In this document: positions 6,051 to 11,780 of the stretch, in pieces
Numbering within the stretch: the stretch's first letter is position 1
How the letters are laid out: each line of letters begins with the position of its first letter
Assembly: GCA_017477685.1 (NCBI GenBank)
Contig: JAFUUT010000319.1
Location: 1-11,780, forward strand
Reading direction: 5' to 3'
Length of the DNA stretch: 11,780 nucleotides
Source of the DNA: a bacterium
GTDB lineage: Bacteria > Cyanobacteriota > Vampirovibrionia > Gastranaerophilales > Gastranaerophilaceae
Made by a program: the position numbers and the translations under genes
The notes under the pieces: generated by a model
What the model was told of the DNA's origin: nothing
Databases searched by the model: none
The model's input: only the letters and a program-made list of their open reading frames with translations

Positions 6051-8042
6051 CTATAATTTACTAAAATCCGTTAAAAATTCATACTTATTTTTTAACAAAC
6101 TCAATAATGAAATCCTGTTATTCTTCACATTTTCGTCCTTGTCCATAACAAGAACATCATCAAAGAATTTTGTAACAATAGGATTAATATTTTCCAATTG
6201 TACTAAATACGCTTTATAATCAACTGTTTGCTGAATACCTTGAACTGCGTCATACAAAGCTTTTTCGCAAGGTTCAACAAAGTATTTTTCATCAACACTT
6301 GAGCCTTTTACATCTTTTAATATACGTACAACCCTATTTGCATTTTCAAGTAATAATTCGGATTTAATTTCTTTTACCGTCTCGACTCTCAAAACATAAT
6401 CCGCTAAATCTGCTAAAGGATTTTTGATTGCACATGCTTCTAAGACATTCTTATCATATTTTTCAGAAAGCATAATTATCATTCTTTGAACAAAGAATTC
6501 TTTAACTTCCTCAGCGCAATCTCTCTGTACAGGTAATGCTTTGAGAGCAATATTGATATATTTGTCTATATTTATTTTTAAATTCGCATCCAGAATAGTC
6601 TTCATAACGCCTAACGCCGCACGACGGACACCAAGAGGGTCTGACGAGCCGGTAGGTTTTTTGCCGGCAGCAAAAACAGCGCAAACAGTATCAATTTTGT
6701 CGGCAATACCCACAACTTGACCTTCAATACCTTTTGCGGTTTCACTTTCAGCATTTAGAGGGAAATAATGTTCTTTTATACCATCCGCAACAGCATCATT
6801 TTCTCCTGAAACCCTTGCGTAATCAGCACCAATAAATCCCTGCAATTCCGTAAACTCAAAAACTAAGTTTGTAGTCAAATCAGCTTTGCATAACAATGCT
6901 GTACGCTCAATATTTTTAGAATCTACACCCAAGTCCGACGCAATGCTTTTTGATAATGCTATGAGTCTTTGAGTTTTGTCATACATTGAACCCATACCTT
7001 TTTGGAAAGTTACCCCTTTCAAAGATTCAACATAATCAACCAAAGGCTTTTTAGTATCTTCACCGAAGAAAAATACCGCATCATCAAGTCTTGCTTTAAT
7101 TACCCTGACATTACCGTCTTGAATGTTTTTGAATTCATCCCCTATATAATTTGTCATAGTGATAAATTTATTAATAAGTTTTCCGTCTTTGTGCAAAGCA
7201 AAATATCTTTGATGTACTGCCATAACAGTAACCGTAACTTCTTCCGGAATAGTTAAGAATTTTTCATCAAATTCACACAAAGCTGGAACAGGGTATTCTG
7301 TTATAAATGTAACTTCTTCCAATAAATCATCCGTATAATAAGGTGTTGCACCTATTTTTTGAGCTTCTTCTTTTGCAAGCTTTATAATTAATTCTCTGCG
7401 TTCTTCTTGATTTACAATAACATATACTTTACGCATCAAGTCTATATAATTCTCAGGTTTATCAATTTCGATTTCTTTAATTGGTGAAAATCTGTGACCA
7501 CGTGATATTTTGCCTGATTCTTTATCTATAATTTTTATTTTTACTTCTTCATTGTCAAGAATAGAAACAATCCATTTTATTGGTCTTGAGAACTTTTCAT
7601 CGTTATATCCCCAGCGCATAAAATGAGCACCTTGAAGCCTCATAAATACTGACGGAACATTTTCTGCCAAAAGTTCTTTTATGTTTTTACCCTTTACAAC
7701 AATTTTTGCATGTACATAATTATCTTCTACATATAAATCAGAAGCCTCAACACCGTTTTTCTTTGCAAAGCCTTCTCCGGCCTTTGTCAAATGACCGTTT
7801 TCGTCATATGCAATTTTTGCAATAGGGCCCTTGATAATTTTTTCTTCATCTGAAGTTTTATTATCTAAGCCGTATACTAACACCGCCAAACGACGCGGAG
7901 TTGCATATACTTTTATATTTTCATACTGAACTTTATTATCTTCCAGTAACTTTGAAAATCCTTGATTTAACTGTTCTATTGCTTGCGGAATAAATTTGTA
8001 AGGTAATTCTTCTGTTCCTACTTCTAATAAATATGTACTCAT
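6051..8042 (-). CDS. glyS: Glycyl-tRNA synthetase beta subunit
   Basis: Cytoplasmic beta chain of the bacterial heterotetrameric (alpha2beta2) glycyl-tRNA synthetase, which binds tRNA-Gly for charging by the alpha subunit GlyQ. At 663 residues it is near the usual 680-700. Diagnostic stretches are the N-terminus LLEVGTEELP (about 5-14), FSRPIKWIVSIL, and the block about 445-482 (VGIADKIDTVCAVFAAGKKP then TGSSDPLGVRRAALGVM), a strongly conserved GlyS region. The C-terminal 100 residues correspond to the DALR-type anticodon-binding domain. The start ATG 8042 has AGGA seven bases upstream and a good promoter. glyQ is not in the window, so the two subunits are not adjacent on this side. No truncation, frameshift or unusual base use is seen. 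The 104-residue gene follows on the same strand. Confidence 0.97.
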   Translation of the reverse strand: MSTYLLEVGTEELPYKFIPQAIEQLNQGFSKLLEDNKVQYENIKVYATPRRLAVLVYGLDNKTSDEEKIIKGPIAKIAYDENGHLTKAGEGFAKKNGVEASDLYVEDNYVHAKIVVKGKNIKELLAENVPSVFMRLQGAHFMRWGYNDEKFSRPIKWIVSILDNEEVKIKIIDKESGKISRGHRFSPIKEIEIDKPENYIDLMRKVYVIVNQEERRELIIKLAKEEAQKIGATPYYTDDLLEEVTFITEYPVPALCEFDEKFLTIPEEVTVTVMAVHQRYFALHKDGKLINKFITMTNYIGDEFKNIQDGNVRVIKARLDDAVFFFGEDTKKPLVDYVESLKGVTFQKGMGSMYDKTQRLIALSKSIASDLGVDSKNIERTALLCKADLTTNLVFEFTELQGFIGADYARVSGENDAVADGIKEHYFPLNAESETAKGIEGQVVGIADKIDTVCAVFAAGKKPTGSSDPLGVRRAALGVMKTILDANLKINIDKYINIALKALPVQRDCAEEVKEFFVQRMIIMLSEKYDKNVLEACAIKNPLADLADYVLRVETVKEIKSELLLENANRVVRILKDVKGSSVDEKYFVEPCEKALYDAVQGIQQTVDYKAYLVQLENINPIVTKFFDDVLVMDKDENVKNNRISLLSLLKNKYEFLTDFSKL

Positions 8043-8076
8043 TTGTTTTTCCTACTCTTTTCTATACCTCGACTAC

Positions 8077-8105
8077 ATTATATTAGAAGCAAAAATGAAA
8101 AACAA
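8077..8105 (-). promoter_or_regulatory. Promoter of glyS
   Basis: On the minus strand a perfect TATAAT (8077-8082) lies 17 bases from TTGTTT (8100-8105). The predicted start near 8069 gives a 26-28 nt leader carrying the AGGA ribosome site. This is the best minus-strand promoter in the window and suggests glyS is transcribed independently of the membrane genes upstream. No T-box-like structure fits in such a short leader. Confidence 0.6.
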
Positions 8106-8129
8106 TAGCTTCAAGTTCCAATAATCATT

Positions 8130-9380
8130 TTATTTCTTTTCGATATTATAGAAACGATACGCATTCATTGCAGCCTTTATCATCTTTAGGAATGACCCGC
8201 CCTCCTGCGACATTGCGGATTCATCCATATTGAACTCGCCAAGCAATTGATTTGTTTCAACGGAATATATTTTAGTACGCGGCAATTCACTTGTTTTTGA
8301 AAAATATTCGTAATCATTTTTATCTTTTGGTTTATAATTTTTACGTCTTTGCTCTGCTGCGGTTGTAGCCGCTATATCAAGCATATCTTTTTTATCTTTA
8401 AAGTCTGCACTTTCCCAATCATACGGTGCTACATAAAATTTGTTTTCATCTTCTGTTATTTCATATCTTTCAAAATATACTGAAACAAGACCTGCCATCA
8501 TATTATCAAGGAAAGATTTGCTTTCACCTGCTTCTTCTGTTTTTACCTGTTCAATACCGGCAGGCTCTTTTATTGAATCAGAAGTAACATTGCTGTCTAA
8601 GCCGGCACCGATGAATGCAAACAGAACAATAATCAAAACTATAAACCCGACAATTAAAATAGGCCACAATATAAAGTGCAAAATTATAAATACCAAAGCC
8701 TGAGTTTCTTGAGATTTGTTGAACTTCGCAACGTCATCACATTTTTTGTGTTCATAAGCCCATTTATTACCCTTCAAACCGCAAATCATCCTGAAATAAA
8801 ATCCTAACGGAGTCATCCACAATAATAAATGCCATAGTGGAACATAAGATTTGTTAAATAACCCCCAAATCCATGTACCGAAAAATGCACCCCAGTTAAA
8901 TTCTTTTTTAAAATCATAAGGTAATGTTGAAGTTACCTTACCTTTTTTAAACAATAAAATTAGTCCTAAAATACTGCCATACAGCAGAAATAGAATATTT
9001 GCCCATATTGGCATTAAAAAGAAACTAAAAGTTCCTAATGCGCTTAAAGATAGCAATATAAGCATATTAACATTCAAGCTGTCACAGCCGAATAAATCTT
9101 TTAAACGACGATACATATTTGAAATTGAAAGAGCACAAACTCCAATAAGCCCAACCAAAGTTATAAATTGTAATAATAGAGGCATTGCAACAAAAACATT
9201 TGCCCCGCCAAAATAATCCATAATACTTTGAGCATGAGTTGAGATATAAAACGTATAAGGTAATGTGACAATAAAACTAATTGTACATATAATAACTAAA
9301 TTAAATAAATAGCCATACCTGCCGATTACACCATCAAAACTAAAAAATTTTTCGTTTAATTCAAGTTTGTTCTCTTCCAT
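8130..9380 (-). CDS. DUF805-domain membrane protein fused to FNWGAFF module and C-terminal soluble domain
   Basis: Polytopic inner-membrane protein of 416 residues, function unknown. Part one (about 10-145) looks like DUF805: FSFDGVIGRYGY opening, four membrane helices and the RRLKDLFGCD motif (about 91-100). Part two (about 158-260) begins FNWGAFFGTWIWGL, continues to GLKGNKWAYEHKK and ends in a long helix; it closely resembles the whole product of the gene just upstream. Part three (about 262-416) is soluble, charged and unrecognised (EFNMDESAMSQEGGSFLKM near the end). ATG 9380 is taken as the start; a TTG two codons upstream (9386) is an alternative and lies closer to AGGA (about four bases against ten). 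It follows the upstream gene by only about 20 bp, so the two form an operon. A role in membrane or envelope processes is likely but not shown. Confidence 0.85.
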   Translation of the reverse strand: MEENKLELNEKFFSFDGVIGRYGYLFNLVIICTISFIVTLPYTFYISTHAQSIMDYFGGANVFVAMPLLLQFITLVGLIGVCALSISNMYRRLKDLFGCDSLNVNMLILLSLSALGTFSFFLMPIWANILFLLYGSILGLILLFKKGKVTSTLPYDFKKEFNWGAFFGTWIWGLFNKSYVPLWHLLLWMTPLGFYFRMICGLKGNKWAYEHKKCDDVAKFNKSQETQALVFIILHFILWPILIVGFIVLIIVLFAFIGAGLDSNVTSDSIKEPAGIEQVKTEEAGESKSFLDNMMAGLVSVYFERYEITEDENKFYVAPYDWESADFKDKKDMLDIAATTAAEQRRKNYKPKDKNDYEYFSKTSELPRTKIYSVETNQLLGEFNMDESAMSQEGGSFLKMIKAAMNAYRFYNIEKK

Positions 9381-9401
9381 TTTCAAATATTCCTATCTTA
9401 A

Positions 9402-9797
9402 TTAGTTAGTACCTGAACCTGCAAACAACAATGCACCGAAAAGTAGCACTGAAACTATCATCCATACAATACCTAAACATGCAACGATTATTCCGGCAAT
9501 TGCCCATTTTTTCTGGTATTCATGAAAAGCTTCAACACTTGGGAACTGTTTATTTTGCCAAGCCCATTCATTACCCTTAATACCAAACCAAATTGCAAGC
9601 CCTAAACATCCAAGACCGCCGATAAACGGAATAAATGCGACCGCAAGGATTATTAAAGGTAAGTATGTAGCATTACCTAACCCCCAAATCCAACTCAAGA
9701 AAAAAGCACCCCAGTTGAATTTCTTTGCAACCTCATCAGGTACAACAACATCTTTACCTCTACCTGAAGTGTTTTCAATCATCATTTCTTCTGCCAT
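9402..9797 (-). CDS. Small membrane protein with FNWGAFF module
   Basis: Protein of 131 residues and unknown function. A polar N-terminus (1-25) is followed by KKFNWGAFFLSWIWGLGNATY, a pair of hydrophobic segments about 45-72, the motif GIKGNEWAWQNKQF (about 72-85), a short amphipathic stretch, and a final helix about 99-125. This is the type of short integral membrane protein often seen in gut Firmicutes and relatives with vague names. The module matches residues 158-260 of the downstream DUF805 protein, residue for residue at FNWGAFF, WIWGL, Y-PL, KGN-WA and K, so one probably arose from the other by duplication. A strong ribosome site (AAGGAGA, about eight bases from ATG 9797) supports high expression. 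It is the first gene of this two-gene unit. Confidence 0.85.
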   Translation of the reverse strand: MAEEMMIENTSGRGKDVVVPDEVAKKFNWGAFFLSWIWGLGNATYLPLIILAVAFIPFIGGLGCLGLAIWFGIKGNEWAWQNKQFPSVEAFHEYQKKWAIAGIIVACLGIVWMIVSVLLFGALLFAGSGTN

Positions 9798-9832
9798 GAT
9801 AAAATCTCCTTTATTCTTAATACCGTAAGTAT

Positions 9833-9871
9833 TTTATATAAATATTAAATATAAGTAATCCTTTATATAAA
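9833..9871. repeat. Two copies of palindromic TTTATATAAA upstream of the module gene
   Basis: The 10-bp palindrome TTTATATAAA occurs at 9833-9842 and 9862-9871, 29 bp apart start to start, in the 130-bp gap between the XRE gene and the 131-residue gene. They could be regulator sites in the promoter region, but the gap is nearly all A/T and chance is a real alternative. No clear promoter could be assigned here. Confidence 0.3.
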
Positions 9872-9927
9872 TTATTTTTAGAATAAAGAAAAATTATTAT
9901 TCTTTAATATAAAACTTTGAATACAAG

Positions 9928-10209
9928 TTAATTATCAATTAATTTAAAATTCTCAGGAAGACGTTCTTCAATTTCTCTTATAAAATCGGAAAAATCCATT
10001 CCAAACGCATTGGCAATCTTCCACAATGTTGATATTTGAACATCTCTTTCGCCCGCCTCAAGTTTTGATATCGAACTATTCGAAATATCAAATTCGTAAC
10101 TTAGCAGCAAAATACCTTTTTTTGATTTCAGTCGATGTTCTTTAACGTATTTCCCGATTGTTTTTAATAAAATTTTCTTTTGTGCGGATTTATCTGCCAT
10201 AATTGACAT
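9928..10209 (-). CDS. XRE-family helix-turn-helix regulator
   Basis: Small DNA-binding regulator of 93 residues. The XRE/Cro-CI pattern runs from about 17 to 80: IGKYVKEHRLKSKKGILLLS (helices 1-2), FDISNSSISKLEAGERDVQI with the recognition helix at SNSSISKLEAG, then STLWKIANAFGMDFSDFI (helices 4-5). It is essentially a bare domain with no ligand or dimerisation domain, like phage or plasmid control proteins. Neither ATG 10209 nor ATG 10200 (MADKSAQKK) has a Shine-Dalgarno; with TATAAC at 10218-10223 just upstream, the message could be nearly leaderless. It is divergent from the acyltransferase gene, with a perfect 20-bp palindrome between them, so control of that gene and of itself is the natural inference. 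The genes on its 3' side are a possible second target but show no such palindrome. Confidence 0.85.
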   Translation of the reverse strand: MSIMADKSAQKKILLKTIGKYVKEHRLKSKKGILLLSYEFDISNSSISKLEAGERDVQISTLWKIANAFGMDFSDFIREIEERLPENFKLIDN

Positions 10210-10230
10210 TTTATAATGTTATACTATACT
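10203..10230 (+). promoter_or_regulatory. Promoter of the acyltransferase gene
   Basis: On the plus strand a perfect TTGACA (10203-10208) and TATACT (10225-10230; five of six) are 16 bases apart. The predicted start, about 10236-10238, falls inside the 20-bp palindrome. The -35 box overlaps the XRE start codon region. The leader would be about 43 nt and carries the GAGG ribosome site before ATG 10280. Confidence 0.6.
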
Positions 10231-10232
10231 GA

Positions 10233-10252
10233 CTATATCTAATTAGATATAG
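10233..10252. promoter_or_regulatory. Perfect 20-bp palindrome, probable operator of the XRE regulator
   Basis: CTATATCTAATTAGATATAG is a perfect two-fold palindrome, centred between 10242 and 10243, in the 70-bp gap of the divergent pair. It covers the expected transcription start of the acyltransferase promoter, the classic place for a repressor to block initiation, and lies upstream of the XRE gene on the other strand. It could also bind another dimeric regulator. Confidence 0.65.
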
Positions 10253-10279
10253 AAAGAGACCTATTTTTTCAGAGGAATT

Positions 10280-11044
10280 ATGAAAGTTCATACTGCGAAA
10301 GTTTTGTCAAATATTTTGTCCGGCTTTATTTTATCATCTGCTGAAAGAAAAAAATTTAGATTAAATTTAATGTCAAAACTTACAATGGAATTTTTACCGT
10401 TGTTTGAAATTTTGCGTAATAAAATCTTAAATAATCAAATTATAATAATTGATTCCAAAAATCGAAAAAGAAAAATATATCGTTTCAACGGTCTGAAAGT
10501 TGATTTTAGAGGAAAGAATTCGAAAGTAATAATACATTCACCCGCAATATTTACAAACAGCCTGATAGAAGTCGGAAACAATTGCCATATAGAAATACAA
10601 AACAGCATCCACAGAATTAATAATCTGGTTATAATAACTGCAAATAAATCCGAGATTTATATCGGCAACAACTTTTCCTGCGTAGGATGCAAAATAGAAA
10701 ACAGGGATGAAGCCGGCAAAATTGTCAGAATAGGCGATGATTGTATGTTTTCCTATGACATAATTTTCAGAACCAGCGATGGGCACGCTATATATGATTT
10801 AGAAAACAATCGGTACATAAATACACCTCAAAAGGGTATTGAAATCGGGAATCACGTATGGATAGGAATGGGAGTTTCAATATTAAAAGACGTTTCCATT
10901 TGCGATAACACCATAATTGGAGCAAAATCACTTGTCACAAAAGGAAATACCCATAAGAATACAATACTTGCAGGAACCCCGGCAAAAACACTTAAACAGA
11001 ATGTCGGCTGGACAAGACAAAATACTGATTCTCACACAACTTAG
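10280..11044 (+). CDS. Left-handed beta-helix (hexapeptide-repeat) acyltransferase
   Basis: Cytoplasmic trimeric acetyl- or acyltransferase of 254 residues, of the type that O-acetylates polysaccharide or LPS sugars. The N-terminal 60 residues are helical and basic (MKVHTAKVLSNILSGFILSS then AERKKFRLNL); this resembles short leader segments of some surface-polysaccharide enzymes. Hexapeptide-like coils start about residue 72 (LKVDFRGKNSKVIIHSP) and continue through IEVGNNCHIEI and IYIGNNFSC. The catalytic-type region is FRTSDGHAIYD with His169, followed by IGNHVWIGMGVSILKDVSI, ICDNTIIGAKSLVTKG, and the typical closing AGTPAK and VGWTR. GAGG four to five bases upstream supports ATG 10280. The gene is divergent from the XRE gene; no glycosyltransferases adjoin it in the window, so its acceptor is unknown. 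No clear terminator follows. Confidence 0.88.
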   Translation: MKVHTAKVLSNILSGFILSSAERKKFRLNLMSKLTMEFLPLFEILRNKILNNQIIIIDSKNRKRKIYRFNGLKVDFRGKNSKVIIHSPAIFTNSLIEVGNNCHIEIQNSIHRINNLVIITANKSEIYIGNNFSCVGCKIENRDEAGKIVRIGDDCMFSYDIIFRTSDGHAIYDLENNRYINTPQKGIEIGNHVWIGMGVSILKDVSICDNTIIGAKSLVTKGNTHKNTILAGTPAKTLKQNVGWTRQNTDSHTT

Positions 11045-11419
11045 CAAATAATTACAACATCTTCTCCTGCTTTAATGAAATTTTGACACTAGTATAACTT
11101 TCTTATCAAAATATATAATTGAGCAACTTTTATGAATTACTTAAATTTTTCTCAAAATTCCCTGTCACTGTTTCTCAATATTGTTGTCAATTTACAAAAA
11201 CATGAAAATTTTTCACTATTATTTTAGTATAGTTTAATTTCTCTTGGAAATTTATTCCGTTTCATTATTTGCCAAGTTAATAATTGGTATCATTCCGTTT
11301 GTGTTTATTTGTTTAATTTTTTCAACTTTGTATATAACAGTACGATTTAACACTTGAATGCTTTTCTGTTGTAAAATTATATAAAATTGTGTAAGATTGT
11401 TTTCGAATTGAGGTGTTAT
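11045..11419. other. AT-rich intergenic region of about 375 bp
   Basis: No convincing gene, RNA or strong terminator is visible here. It holds a loose inverted repeat ATTTTGA/TCAAAAT near 11080-11110, a 9-bp direct repeat ATTCCGTTT at 11254-11262 and 11292-11300, and a candidate promoter near its right end. The acyltransferase transcript may extend into it. A minus-strand 65-codon frame (11252-11449) lacks a ribosome site and overlaps the start of the next gene, so it is not counted. Confidence 0.5.
11354..11383 (+). promoter_or_regulatory. Candidate promoter of the last gene
   Basis: TTGAAT (11354-11359) and TATATA (11378-11383) are 18 bases apart; the predicted start near 11390 gives a 30-nt leader with GAGG placed for ATG 11420. 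Each box matches the consensus at four of six positions, so this is tentative. Confidence 0.35.
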
Positions 11420-11761
11420 ATGAGTGATAAACAAAATGAACGGCAACATGTATTTCTAGATGGTTATGCCCCAGATAATTATTTACATCAAGGTAAAAAA
11501 TATAAATATAAGAGCTATGCTCGCGGATGTAATTTAAGTGTAGATACTACTAATAACACTAAAAATAAATTGTTATCCAAAATAGAATCTCATTTTAAAA
11601 CATATAGAAATGTTAGAGAATATATTAGAGATGATGTTGAAGAAATATTTGAAAATAACTATTGTGAGATTTTCAAATCTAAGGTTTTCCTTAATATGAT
11701 GGATTCATATAAACCTTTTAAGGATTATATAGAATACTGTATAAAAAAATATGATAAATAA
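11420..11761 (+). CDS. Hypothetical protein, 113 residues
   Basis: Unrecognised soluble, charged protein. It begins MSDKQNERQHVFLDGYAPDN, has a basic Tyr/Lys-rich patch (GKKYKYKSYARGC, about 25-37) and continues as predominantly helical, Lys/Glu/Asp/Asn-rich sequence with aromatic residues (SHFKTYRNVREYIRDDVEEI, about 57-76; DSYKPFKDYIEYCIKKYDK at the end). No signal peptide or membrane helix is visible. ATG 11420 is preferred: GAGG sits six bases upstream, whereas the earlier in-frame GTG at 11387 has no ribosome site. The gene is isolated from the acyltransferase by a long non-coding gap and stops just before a GC-rich hairpin, so it may belong to a different, perhaps mobile or recently acquired, region that continues beyond the window. 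That is inference from context only. Confidence 0.68.
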   Translation: MSDKQNERQHVFLDGYAPDNYLHQGKKYKYKSYARGCNLSVDTTNNTKNKLLSKIESHFKTYRNVREYIRDDVEEIFENNYCEIFKSKVFLNMMDSYKPFKDYIEYCIKKYDK

Positions 11762-11775
11762 CCCCAGTAGGGGTT
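11760..11775 (+). terminator. GC-rich hairpin at the window end
   Basis: AACCCC/GGGGTT with an AGTA loop directly overlaps and follows the stop codon of the last gene. It is strikingly GC-rich against its surroundings. The next bases are GGGAG rather than a T run, and the window ends there, so it may be a terminator stem, the edge of a repeat, or part of a larger structure. Confidence 0.35.
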
Positions 11776-11780
11776 GGGAG

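Noticed and set aside
9898..9927. Possible terminator after the XRE gene (AGAATAA/TTATTCT with a 10-base loop, extending to about 9880)
   Set aside because: The stem is short and AT-rich, and it is followed by A-rich rather than T-rich sequence on the minus strand.
11252..11449. 65-codon minus-strand open frame in the gap before the last gene
   Set aside because: No ribosome site, no recognisable sequence, and it overlaps the well-signalled start of the plus-strand gene at 11420.
1..11780. CRISPR arrays, tRNA or rRNA genes, transposases
   Set aside because: No regularly spaced repeats, no tRNA-like cloverleaf sequence, no rRNA segments and no transposase or integrase motifs were seen on either strand.

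Overview
This 11.8 kb window is AT-rich DNA from a diderm bacterium. An outer-membrane secretin with a signal peptide and an inner-membrane lipoprotein of the type IV pilus alignment complex show that an outer membrane is present. A YqeG-type HAD phosphatase, a separately encoded glycyl-tRNA synthetase beta subunit and the strong AT bias would fit a gut member of the non-photosynthetic Cyanobacteriota (Vampirovibrionia/Melainabacteria, e.g. Gastranaerophilales). That assignment is inference from gene content, not a database match.

Layout. (1) Positions 1-3269, minus strand, hold a type IV pilus / type II secretion-like cluster in the order pilP-like lipoprotein, pilQ-like secretin, then the N-terminal part of a GspE/PilB-type protein that runs off the window. 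The last gene carries an apparent -1 frameshift exactly on an A AAA AAG slippery heptamer. (2) Positions 3541-5257, minus strand, hold a U32-family iron-sulfur RNA-modification-type protein overlapping a YqeG-like HAD phosphatase, closed by a clear terminator. (3) Positions 5364-5498, plus strand, hold a well-supported but unrecognised 44-residue membrane peptide gene with its own terminator. It faces, across back-to-back terminators, (4) a minus-strand 104-residue protein of unknown function (5622-5936) and glyS (6051-8042). (5) Positions 8130-9797, minus strand, hold two adjacent membrane proteins that share a homologous FNWGAFF...GxKGNxWA module, one of them fused to a DUF805 domain and a C-terminal soluble domain. 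(6) Positions 9928-11044 hold an XRE-type regulator divergent from a left-handed beta-helix acyltransferase, with a perfect 20-bp palindrome over the predicted plus-strand start site. (7) After about 375 bp of AT-rich non-coding DNA, a small unrecognised protein gene (11420-11761) ends the window beside a GC-rich hairpin.

Most of the window is ordinary housekeeping and envelope biology. The parts that deserve a second look are the frameshifted GspE-N gene and the inverted repeat inside it, the 44-residue ORF, the shared-module membrane protein pair, and the XRE-palindrome-acetyltransferase unit.
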